Below, in pieces: positions 1-4,762 of a stretch of DNA of 5,934 nt. Position 1 is the first letter of the stretch. Each line of letters starts with the position of its first letter. Both the position numbers and the translations under genes were made by a program. The DNA comes from Candidatus Microgenomates bacterium. Its GTDB lineage: Bacteria; Patescibacteriota; Microgenomatia; UBA1406; GWC2-37-13. The DNA lies in contig WFWI01000003.1 of assembly GCA_015491205.1 (NCBI GenBank), forward strand, positions 1-5,934. Reading direction: 5' to 3'. The notes beneath the pieces were generated by a model. It searched no databases and was not told where the DNA came from. It saw only the letters and a list, made by a program, of their open reading frames with translations.

Positions 1-3
1 GTA

Positions 4-9
4 TATAAT
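4..9 (+). promoter_or_regulatory. possible -10 box upstream of the Lon-like gene
   Basis: A perfect TATAAT lies 53 nt before the ATG at 63, which would give a leader of roughly 45 nt. The window starts three bases earlier, so the -35 region cannot be seen. A second weaker option is TTGTCA at 31-36, but it has only a poor -10 match (ctaaac, 54-59) at the right distance. No Shine-Dalgarno-like sequence precedes the ATG. Confidence 0.4.
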
Positions 10-62
10 AATATAGCAAGCAATTTTGTTTTGTCAAGTACATTTTTAGTCTGCTAAACAAA

Positions 63-1115
63 ATGAACGGAAATAATAATTTTACAACTCTTGATAAGTT
101 TGAAACTTTAAAAAGTAAGCTTCTTTCCTCTTCTGTTCCAGAAGATCTAAAAACTAAAGCCCTTTCTATGATTGATGTAGCAAAACTTTCTTTAAAATAT
201 GGACAAAACCTTTTTCTGGTCGAATCAACGGAAAAATATATTGATTGGATAATCTCCCTTCCCTGGCAGAGAAGATCAGAGGATATTTTGGATATAAACC
301 ATGCAAAGGAAGTACTGGATAAAAATCATTATGGACTTGCGCCTTTAAAAAAACGAATTTTAGAATATATCTCTATTCTTGTCCTACACAAAGAAAAAAA
401 CCTAGGCCCATATAAAGGACCAATAATTTTTTTGGTGGGTTTGGCAGGTTCAGGAAAAACAACCTTTGCCCGCTCAATAGCTGAAGCCTTAGGAAGAAAG
501 TTTGTCCGAATTCCTTTTGGAGGTTTAGCTTCAAGCCTTGACCTTCGCGGCCAGTCAAAACTAAACCCCGAAGCTGAGCCTGGGCGTGTAATAAAAGGTT
601 TAAGGAAGGCAGGGGTTAAAAACCCAGTAATTTTACTGGACGAACTTGATAGAATATCGCAAAATGTAAAAGATGCAGTAATGGGAGTCTTGCTTGAGCT
701 ATTGGACCCTGAACAAAACCAAACGTTTGTAGACCATTATATAGATTACCCTTTTGATCTTTCAGAAGTAATTTTTATCGCTACAGCCAACAACTCCTCT
801 AACATAAGCACAGCTGTTCTTGATAGAATGGAGATTATAAGAATGCCCTCCTACAGCGATAAAGAGAAAATTGTTATTGCCAAGGATTACCTTTTCCCAA
901 AGATTCTAAAAGAGGTTGGACTTGATGAAAATCAACTCAAGATTGCTGAAAGTCTTTGGCCTAAAATTGTCAGGCCCCTAGGATTTGATCCTGGAATTAG
1001 ATCTTTAAAACGCAACATTGAAAGCATAGTCCGAACAGCAGCTTACAAAATAGTTTCAGGCGAAGCCCCCTCCTTCACCATAACAGAAGACAACTACAAA
1101 GAGTTTTTAAGATAA
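63..1115 (+). CDS. Lon-like AAA+ ATPase without a protease domain
   Basis: This 350-residue protein matches the middle part of bacterial LonA. Residues ~25-70 resemble the helical segment before the ATPase, with the Lon-typical end YIDWIISLPW (59-68). The AAA+ core follows: Walker A GLAGSGKT (126-133), Walker B VILLDELD (189-196), the Lon signature LLDPEQN (213-219), a sensor-1 Asn in ATANN (240-244), a likely arginine finger R255 in LDRME, and a sensor-2 Arg in GIRSLKR (R313). The last residues (FTITEDNYKEFLR) correspond to the stretch that in Lon leads into the Ser/Lys protease domain. The protein then stops, and no protease domain follows in any frame. The N-terminal LON substrate domain is also missing. 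Full LonA is about 800 residues. In pore loop 1 the usual Tyr-Ile is replaced by Asn168-Pro169. The reading frame is intact, so this looks like a stable ATPase-only paralogue, perhaps a remodelling factor or a regulator of another Lon. The substrate is unknown. The start at 63 is the first ATG and has no Shine-Dalgarno. Confidence 0.88.
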   Translation: MNGNNNFTTLDKFETLKSKLLSSSVPEDLKTKALSMIDVAKLSLKYGQNLFLVESTEKYIDWIISLPWQRRSEDILDINHAKEVLDKNHYGLAPLKKRILEYISILVLHKEKNLGPYKGPIIFLVGLAGSGKTTFARSIAEALGRKFVRIPFGGLASSLDLRGQSKLNPEAEPGRVIKGLRKAGVKNPVILLDELDRISQNVKDAVMGVLLELLDPEQNQTFVDHYIDYPFDLSEVIFIATANNSSNISTAVLDRMEIIRMPSYSDKEKIVIAKDYLFPKILKEVGLDENQLKIAESLWPKIVRPLGFDPGIRSLKRNIESIVRTAAYKIVSGEAPSFTITEDNYKEFLR

Positions 1116-1120
1116 ATCTT

Positions 1121-1146
1121 CTACCAGCTACTAACTACCAACTACA
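1121..1146. repeat. CTAC-rich degenerate intergenic repeat
   Basis: Short overlapping ctaccagcta / ctaactacca / actac units fill the gap between the Lon-like gene and the next gene. The 16-mer at 1121-1136 (ctaccagctactaact) recurs exactly at 3254-3269, in the same orientation, just behind the archease gene. It is non-coding, and I see no hairpin or integrase-like structure. Confidence 0.7.
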
Positions 1147-1152
1147 TAATGA

Positions 1153-1158
1153 TATAAT
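1153..1158 (+). promoter_or_regulatory. -10 box of the RNase H-like gene, predicted leaderless
   Basis: A perfect TATAAT ends 8 nt before the ATG at 1167. Transcription normally starts about 7 nt after the -10 box, so the mRNA would begin at or within a couple of bases of the start codon. No -35 hexamer is obvious. The absence of a Shine-Dalgarno fits a leaderless message. Confidence 0.65.
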
Positions 1159-1166
1159 TTACTCTT

Positions 1167-1649
1167 ATGAAAAAGCTAAATTTTTTTAGCCCAACATTTG
1201 GGAAACTGACCTTAGAACAAGTAAAAAAGAAGATTTCCGAATTTATTGCCAAAGACAAAAACAGCCAATACAGAATAATTATTGGTTCTGATTCCCAAAG
1301 AATCGGCAAAGGAAAATATGACTTTGTCTCAGCCATAATAATCCACAGGGTAGGCAGTGGTGGAGTATACTTTTGGCGAAGGGAAATAAAGGAGAAAAGG
1401 ATGTCCTTAAAAGAAAGAATTTATCAGGAGGCTATAATGTCGCTTGAAACTTCAGAAAAACTTATTGACTTTTTCAAAAAAAATGGAATTCCTCGCTACA
1501 AAGTGCAGATACACGTTGATATTGGCTCAAGTGGAGAAACACGCGAGCTGATCTCTGAAGTAACAAGTCTTATTCTTTCATCAGGTTATGAAGTAAAAAT
1601 AAAACCTGAAGCTGTAGGAGCTTCTAAGGTGGCGGATAAACACACTTAA
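1167..1649 (+). CDS. YkuK-type RNase H-like protein (DUF458 family)
   Basis: This 160-residue soluble protein resembles the Bacillus subtilis YkuK family, called RNase H-like from its predicted fold. Three typical motifs are present: IGSDSQ (39-44, Asp42) on the first strand, VDIGSSGETREL (117-128, Asp118 and Glu127), and the C-terminal EAVGASKVADKHT (148-160, Asp157). Asp42, Asp118 and Asp157 could form a metal-binding acidic cluster like that of RNase H nucleases. To my knowledge the biochemical role of the family is not settled, and YkuK itself is of unknown function, so nuclease activity is inference. Length is normal for the family and the C-terminus is complete. It has its own -10 box immediately upstream, 51 bp after the Lon-like gene, and it converges on rtcB with a 60-bp gap. 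The start is supported by the promoter position and by residues 1-15, which resemble the usual family N-terminus (F.SPTFG). Confidence 0.85.
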   Translation: MKKLNFFSPTFGKLTLEQVKKKISEFIAKDKNSQYRIIIGSDSQRIGKGKYDFVSAIIIHRVGSGGVYFWRREIKEKRMSLKERIYQEAIMSLETSEKLIDFFKKNGIPRYKVQIHVDIGSSGETRELISEVTSLILSSGYEVKIKPEAVGASKVADKHT

Positions 1650-1654
1650 AGAAA

Positions 1655-1686
1655 ACTCAAATCTCAAATGTCAAAACTCAAAACCT
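1655..1686. repeat. short A/C-rich tandem-like repeat in a convergent gap
   Basis: Four imperfect copies of an ~8-nt unit (actcaaa, tctcaaa, tgtcaaaa, actcaaaa) occupy most of the 60-bp gap between two convergent genes. No hairpin followed by a T-run is present on either strand, so I cannot place an intrinsic terminator here. Confidence 0.55.
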
Positions 1687-1709
1687 TTAAAAATCTTCAC
1701 CAATCAATT

Positions 1710-3122
1710 TTATCCTTTAATATTTCCAATTGGCTTGAAGTAGACGACAGGAGAGGAAAGACCTGCCTTATCAACCGCCTCCACTACATCGGAGATGTTC
1801 TTATAGGCCACTCCGGCCTCTTCAGCCAAGCCAGAAAAGCTGGCAGACTTTACATAAATTCCTCTTTGCAGCATCTCCCTCCAAAGCTTTTCACCTCTTA
1901 CCTGCCTTTTGGCTTTTGCGCGCGACATTGTCCTTCCTGAACCATGGGCAGTTGATCCAAAAGATTTTAAAAGCGAAGTTTCTTTACCAATTAAGAAGTA
2001 GCTTCCAGTTTCCATGGAACCTCCAATTATCACTGGCTGGCCTGGAAAAGAGCGGGTAGCACCTTTTCTGTGCACAAAAACTCTCGCCTTTCTTTTCACT
2101 CCTGGAATTATGTGCTCCTCAAATTTTCCAATGTTGTGGGCAACATCGTAAATTAATCGCAGGTCATAATTTTTAGCACTTCCTCCCAAAACTTTTTCAA
2201 ATGTGCGTCTTACTTGATGAGTAATAGCCTCCCTGTTTACAAAGGCAAAATTGGCTGCTGATGACATGGCTTTTATATAATCTTGCGCTTGTCTTGAGGA
2301 TAAAGGAAGACAAACAAGCTGTCTATCTGCCACTTTGATTTTATAAGAATCTATCTTCCTCTCAAAAATTCGCAAATAATCAGAGCAGACCTGGTGTCCA
2401 AATCCGCGCGATCCGCAATGAATCATAATTCCTATCTGCCCCTCCCTTTCAATTCCGTATTTTTTAGCAAACTCTGTATCAAAAATCTTTTCAACTCTTT
2501 GAATCTCAAGATAATGATTGCCAGAGCCAAGAGTCGCAAGCTGAGCAAACCCCCGCTCAACAGCTCTTTGGGAAACTACAGAAAAATCAGCGCCTTCGAT
2601 TTTTCCTCCTTCCTCAATAGCTTTCAAATCTTCCTCCCACCCCACTCCCAAAGTTTTGACTAAATAAGGCACTCCCCGCTCAACCAGCTCTTTAAGCTGA
2701 TTTTTGCTTATCCTCAAAAACCCTTTTTTTCCAACCCCAGGTGGAACCATCTCAAAAAGTTTATTGACAAGCTTTTCCAAATAAGGCCGGATTTCCTCCT
2801 CGCTTAAGTTTGTAATCAAAAGCCTCATCCCGCAGTTTATATCAAACCCGATTGCACCAGGAGAAACATAGCCATCCTCTGAAGTGGCAAAAACTGTGCC
2901 AATCGGTGCTCCGTAGCCTGAATGGGCATCAGGCATAACAAGGACCGGACCAACAAGCCCAGGAAGAAGGGAAACATTTGTTGCTTGTTCAAACACCGCA
3001 GAATCCATTTTCTCCAAAAGCTTAAAGGTAGCAAAAATTCTCACAGGCACGCCTTTATCCTTCACAAGCTCAAACTCAGCAGGAGCGAGTTTTTTGATTT
3101 TGTAACCCTTAACTTTAAACAT
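1710..3122 (-). CDS. rtcB: RNA-splicing ligase RtcB
   Basis: RtcB joins RNA 2',3'-cyclic-phosphate or 3'-phosphate ends to 5'-OH ends, using GTP and Mn2+ through a histidine-GMP intermediate. It acts in tRNA splicing or RNA repair. The 470-residue protein has all hallmarks: DINCG (94-98, Asp94 and Cys97), GSGNHYLE (199-206, Asn202 and His203), IHCGSRG (234-240, His235), YDVAHN (325-330, His329), HRKGATR (351-357), and TAHGSGR (391-397), whose His393 is the expected GMP-accepting residue. It ends in PIGNIKG, the usual RtcB C-terminus, so it is complete and probably active. I chose the ATG at 3122 (MFKVKGYK). The frame stays open to a TTG at 3170, but the added residues are encoded by intergenic repeat and do not look like RtcB. 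A TATATT touches the ATG (3123-3128), too close to serve this start normally. Archease lies 147 bp upstream on the same strand, so read-through from its promoter is plausible. Confidence 0.97.
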   Translation of the reverse strand: MFKVKGYKIKKLAPAEFELVKDKGVPVRIFATFKLLEKMDSAVFEQATNVSLLPGLVGPVLVMPDAHSGYGAPIGTVFATSEDGYVSPGAIGFDINCGMRLLITNLSEEEIRPYLEKLVNKLFEMVPPGVGKKGFLRISKNQLKELVERGVPYLVKTLGVGWEEDLKAIEEGGKIEGADFSVVSQRAVERGFAQLATLGSGNHYLEIQRVEKIFDTEFAKKYGIEREGQIGIMIHCGSRGFGHQVCSDYLRIFERKIDSYKIKVADRQLVCLPLSSRQAQDYIKAMSSAANFAFVNREAITHQVRRTFEKVLGGSAKNYDLRLIYDVAHNIGKFEEHIIPGVKRKARVFVHRKGATRSFPGQPVIIGGSMETGSYFLIGKETSLLKSFGSTAHGSGRTMSRAKAKRQVRGEKLWREMLQRGIYVKSASFSGLAEEAGVAYKNISDVVEAVDKAGLSSPVVYFKPIGNIKG

Positions 3123-3130
3123 AATATAAA

Positions 3131-3187
3131 AATTCCAATGACCAATTACCAATAACCAAACAAATTCCAATTACCCAAATTCCAAAC
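3131..3187. repeat. degenerate CCAAT/TTACC-type intergenic repeat
   Basis: Overlapping short units (ccaatgacc, aattacc, aataacc, aaattcc) make up this stretch upstream of rtcB. The 12-mer CCAATGACCAAT at 3135-3146 recurs exactly at 5877-5888 in similar context. Read on the minus strand it is rich in TTGG and prolongs the rtcB reading frame artificially. I associate such low-complexity spacers with CPR genomes. Confidence 0.7.
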
Positions 3188-3188
3188 T

Positions 3189-3247
3189 TTAAAAATTTCG
3201 AATTTTTAACTGCAATTTTTAATTTTGCATTTTTAATTTTTAATTTC
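3189..3247. repeat. AT-rich hairpin and tandem TGCA-TTTTTAATTT repeat
   Basis: A perfect 9-bp inverted repeat (arms 3189-3197 and 3201-3209, loop TCG) is followed by two to three imperfect copies of a ~15-nt unit, tgcaatttttaattt (3211-3247). It lies in the 147-bp gap between archease and rtcB, 61 bp past the archease stop. The hairpin is all A-T in its arms, so it would be weak as a terminator. It could simply be part of the repeat family. Confidence 0.5.
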
Positions 3248-3253
3248 TCCTAG

Positions 3254-3269
3254 CTACCAGCTACTAACT
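3254..3269. repeat. second copy of the CTAC-rich 16-mer
   Basis: This is an exact copy of the 16 bases at 1121-1136. It abuts the TGA stop of archease (3270-3272). In both places the copy lies within a few bases of a gene's 3' end, downstream of the Lon-like gene in one case and archease in the other, but in opposite orientation relative to transcription. Confidence 0.65.
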
Positions 3270-3689
3270 TCACACATCAAACACTAACACTACCTTCCAC
3301 CCTAACCCTATCTTTTCTACTTCCAACCGGTGATACGATAAAGCCTTTATATCCACTCCCTGCCCATATTTTTCAATCGGCCCGCCTGCCAAAACAGCCT
3401 TATATCCTTTTTTTATTTTACTAAATCTACCCTTAAGAAAAACCAAACCCCCTACATCTTTTTGAAAAATCAGCTCCTCTACAAAATTCACTATCAGCTC
3501 ACGCTCTGCTTTACCAGAAATGATAATTTCTTTTGTAAGATATATCCTCTCTTCATCTGGGTTTTTCGCTGTTGATATCTCAAAAAAAGCCAAAAGAATG
3601 TTTCTCAATAACTCTCCAAAGCTTCTCCCTTTAACTTCAATTGCGATATCCGCCTCTGTTATCTCCTCAAGATAGTTCCAATCAGCCAT
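3270..3689 (-). CDS. archease, RtcB activator
   Basis: Archease speeds guanylylation of RtcB and allows multiple turnover. The 139-residue protein has the family plan. An N-terminal EADIAI motif (12-17) corresponds to the usual HTADIGI, with Asp14 conserved. A central LIVNFVEELIF (66-76) follows, then KALSYHRLEVEK (115-126), and a C-terminal VFDV whose penultimate Asp138 is the expected partner of Asp14 in metal binding. The usual His two residues before that Asp is Thr here. Length is normal. The ATG at 3689 (MADWNYLEE) is preferred over a TTG two codons upstream, because a TATACT on the minus strand (3701-3706) ends 11 nt before this ATG and predicts a leader of only about 5 nt. Its position upstream of rtcB on the same strand is the classic functional pairing. 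The gene ends in TGA. Confidence 0.92.
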   Translation of the reverse strand: MADWNYLEEITEADIAIEVKGRSFGELLRNILLAFFEISTAKNPDEERIYLTKEIIISGKAERELIVNFVEELIFQKDVGGLVFLKGRFSKIKKGYKAVLAGGPIEKYGQGVDIKALSYHRLEVEKIGLGWKVVLVFDV

Positions 3690-3700
3690 AAACAAATTTT

Positions 3701-3708
3701 AGTATAAT
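3701..3708. promoter_or_regulatory. overlapping divergent -10 boxes: archease and tRNA-Leu
   Basis: The 8-bp AGTATAAT reads TATAAT on the plus strand (3703-3708) and TATACT on the minus strand (3706 to 3701), sharing four base pairs. The plus-strand box would start transcription about 5 nt before the mature 5' end of tRNA-Leu. The minus-strand box would start about 5 nt before the archease ATG. Spacing is good for both genes. Clear -35 hexamers are not visible on either side. Confidence 0.65.
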
Positions 3709-3720
3709 TTTGAAAGCTTT

Positions 3721-3807
3721 GCCGCGGTGGCGGAATTGGTAGACGCGCAGGATTCAGGATCCTGTCCCCGCAATGCGGGGGTGTGGGTTCGAGTCCCACC
3801 CGCGGCA
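3721..3807 (+). tRNA. tRNA-Leu (CAG)
   Basis: This is a class II tRNA decoding CUG. The acceptor stem is GCCGCGG (3721-3727) paired perfectly with 3800-3806, with discriminator A at 3807. The anticodon stem CAGGA/TCCTG (3748-3752, 3760-3764) closes loop TTCAGGA with anticodon CAG at 3755-3757. The long variable arm has stem CCCCGC/GCGGGG. The T arm GTGGG-TTCGAGT-CCCAC spans 3783-3799. Position 73 A and the long variable arm are as expected for leucine. The 3' CCA is not encoded (ctg follows), so a CCA-adding enzyme is required. Confidence 0.97.
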
Positions 3808-3812
3808 CTGCA

Positions 3813-3842
3813 CCCTGAAGTAATCTCTGATTTACTTCAGGG
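3813..3842 (+). other. perfect 11-bp hairpin just behind tRNA-Leu
   Basis: Arms CCCTGAAGTAA (3813-3823) and TTACTTCAGGG (3832-3842) are exact inverse complements around an 8-nt loop. The hairpin starts 5 nt after the tRNA discriminator base, so it would form in the tRNA 3' trailer. There is no T-run behind it, so it is not a standard intrinsic terminator. It could stop 3' exonucleases, or be part of a small structured RNA with the next hairpin. Confidence 0.75.
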
Positions 3843-3850
3843 CTGAAATG

Positions 3851-3887
3851 GCTCTCTAAGAGGTTTGGGTTGTCCCTGAACCAGAGC
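3851..3887 (+). other. second, bulged hairpin in the tRNA-Leu trailer
   Basis: GCTCT (3851-3855) pairs with AGAGC (3883-3887). GGTT (3862-3865) pairs with AACC (3879-3882), and GGG (3867-3869) with CCC (3874-3876) closing a TTGT loop. A 6-nt bulge (3856-3861) lies on the 5' side only. The heptamer CCCTGAA inside it (3874-3880) repeats the 5' arm of the first hairpin, so it could also pair with TTCAGGG at 3836-3842. This segment is clearly less AT-rich than the repeats after it. No significant open reading frame is present (ATG at 3848 ends after three codons). Confidence 0.55.
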
Positions 3888-3915
3888 TTAAAAATTCAAA
3901 ATTGGATAAAACTAA

Positions 3916-4080
3916 ACCTAGCTACTGAGTCCAGAATTTTAGTAATTTGGTTCTTGGGATTTGAAATTTATTTGGAGCTTGGTGCTTGGAATTTGGGATT
4001 TTCTCTAATTAATATTCAAGCGTTAATCATCTTCCTTACAAAATACTAAATACGATATACGAAATACTATATACCAAAAA
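3916..4080. repeat. degenerate low-complexity spacer between tRNA-Leu and tRNA-Cys
   Basis: Two styles follow each other. 3950-4003 consists of TTGG-based units (ttggttcttgggattt, ggagcttggtgcttgg, aatttgggatttt). 4039-4076 consists of ATAC-based units (aatactaaatacga, tatacgaaatac, tatatacc). A cctagctac at 3916-3924 matches the start of the repeat at 3249-3257. No gene or hairpin is apparent, and the stretch appears to be pure spacer. Confidence 0.6.
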
Positions 4081-4082
4081 CT

Positions 4083-4096
4083 TGCTATAATATAAT
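4083..4096 (+). promoter_or_regulatory. promoter of tRNA-Cys (extended -10)
   Basis: TTGCTATAATATAAT contains an extended -10, TGcTATAAT (4083-4091), and a second overlapping TATAAT (4091-4096). Starts at about 4098 or 4103 would leave a 5' leader of about 8-13 nt before tRNA-Cys. The same TGcTATAAT form precedes tRNA-Ser at 5676-5684. No clear -35 hexamer is seen. Confidence 0.7.
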
Positions 4097-4110
4097 TTGC
4101 TATCAACTCT

Positions 4111-4185
4111 GGCCGCGTAGCCAAGTGGTAAGGCAAGGGTCTGCAAAACCCTTATACGCGGGTTCGATTCCCGCCGCGGCCTCCA
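4111..4185 (+). tRNA. tRNA-Cys (GCA), CCA encoded
   Basis: The acceptor stem GGCCGCG (4111-4117) pairs perfectly with CGCGGCC (4175-4181). The discriminator is T (U73), the cysteine identity base, and CCA is encoded at 4183-4185. The anticodon stem AGGGT/ACCCT (4136-4140, 4148-4152) holds loop CTGCAAA with anticodon GCA at 4143-4145. The T arm GCGGG-TTCGATT-CCCGC spans 4158-4174, with a short 5-nt variable loop. It is the only one of the three tRNAs here with a genomic CCA. Confidence 0.97.
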
Positions 4186-4186
4186 A

Positions 4187-4377
4187 TAAAAATCTTAAAT
4201 CCTAAATCCAAAATCTTAAAACTTTAGTATCCCGAATATTTCACTCTAATAGCTAAACAACCTCTCCTTTGTATCTTTCTCTTTCAAACCTTCTCAACTT
4301 TCAACGTTCCAACTACTTTCATGTAGTTTTAAGCTTTAAGATACGTTTTAGGATTTGGGCTTGGGGTTTTAAGATTT
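4187..4377. repeat. gap bounded by inverted copies of TAAATCC/CTTAAAAC repeats
   Basis: This 190-bp gap separates tRNA-Cys from the 3' end of the HTH gene. Two exact inverted pairs bracket it: AAATCTTAAAAC at 4211-4222 with its complement at 4366-4377, and AAATCCTAAA at 4197-4206 with its complement at 4347-4356. The interior (4250-4320) is pyrimidine-rich (ctttctctttc, ctcaactttcaacgttcc). A 6-bp hairpin (4311-4316 with 4323-4328) is too weak to call a terminator. The right arm reaches the first base of the TGA stop of the HTH gene. No gene is seen. Confidence 0.6.
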
Positions 4378-4745
4378 CATTCTCCTACTGTTTCCTTATA
4401 CGCCATTTTAGCTAAGGCTCCAGCTGTGTGAACGCGGATATCCTTCTCAAGCTTCTCCCCTTTCTGAAGAGCTTCAATCTTCGCTTTTAACTTTTCTGGG
4501 TCAGCCCTCAAAATATTCCTTACAGTATTTTCTGTAAGCCCTAAATATTCTGCAATCTTTTTAACATCCCAAAGCCTTTCTTTTTGTAAAACAATCGCAT
4601 ATGCTGATTCCAAAAGGGATGGAAGCCAAGTTAAATTTCTGTACTCAATAAGCTTTCTTGGGCCTCCTAAAACTTCTATGCTTTTTAAAAAAACTCTCAT
4701 AGCAATCTCATCTATGTTTTTCTCTTTTGGCTCAATTACTGGCAT
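4377..4745 (-). CDS. small HTH protein paired with the KaiC-like ATPase (near-KaiC domain type)
   Basis: This is a 122-residue protein from the ATG at 4745 (MPVIEPKEKN). Residues 59-82 (WDVKKIAEYLGL then TENTVRNILRAD) form a clear helix-turn-helix of the sigma-region-4/LuxR-like kind, which suggests DNA binding. The rest is predicted helical and charged, with no membrane segment. It follows the KaiC-like gene with a 17-bp gap, or 2 bp if an in-frame TTG at 4760 is used, so the two are surely co-transcribed. I recall a named 'near-KaiC' domain that occurs beside KaiC-like proteins of the AF_0795 type and is thought to be regulatory. Composition and location match, but I could not run the model. 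No Shine-Dalgarno is close to either start, and the ATG is preferred by codon. Likely role: transcription factor or adaptor controlled by the ATPase. Its targets are unknown. Confidence 0.75.
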   Translation of the reverse strand: MPVIEPKEKNIDEIAMRVFLKSIEVLGGPRKLIEYRNLTWLPSLLESAYAIVLQKERLWDVKKIAEYLGLTENTVRNILRADPEKLKAKIEALQKGEKLEKDIRVHTAGALAKMAYKETVGE

Positions 4746-4762
4746 AGCATTACAAACCAAAC

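Noticed and set aside
1116..1166. Frameshifted remnant of a Lon protease domain after the ATPase gene
   Set aside because: The gap is only 51 bp of CTAC repeat and promoter. No GPSAG-like catalytic motif appears in any frame, and the next gene is unrelated.
1668..1940. Plus-strand open frame of 90 codons overlapping the 3' end of rtcB
   Set aside because: It runs antisense through a strongly conserved part of RtcB, starts in the A/C-rich repeat, and its product has no recognisable motif.
2394..3155. Other open frames of 65-89 codons across rtcB on both strands
   Set aside because: They are shadows of the real RtcB frame, with biased composition and no start signals.
3123..3170. 16-residue N-terminal extension of RtcB starting at a TTG
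   Set aside because: The extra residues are encoded by the CCAAT-type intergenic repeat, the start codon is TTG with no ribosome site, and RtcB proteins normally start near the MFKVKGYK position.
3950..4080. CRISPR-like repetition in the gaps
   Set aside because: The units are short, degenerate and overlapping, with no constant repeat of 23 bp or more, no regular spacers and no cas genes.
3721..4185. Archaeal origin suggested by archease-RtcB and the KaiC-like pair
   Set aside because: TATAAT promoters at proper distance, a LonA-type (not membrane LonB) ATPase, a YkuK-type protein and CCA encoded in tRNA-Cys all point to a bacterium. Individual genes may still have been transferred.
4311..4330. 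Intrinsic terminator from AACTAC/GTAGTT followed by TTTT
   Set aside because: The 6-bp stem has only two G-C pairs and the T-run is part of the stem end. On the plus strand no nearby transcript clearly needs it.
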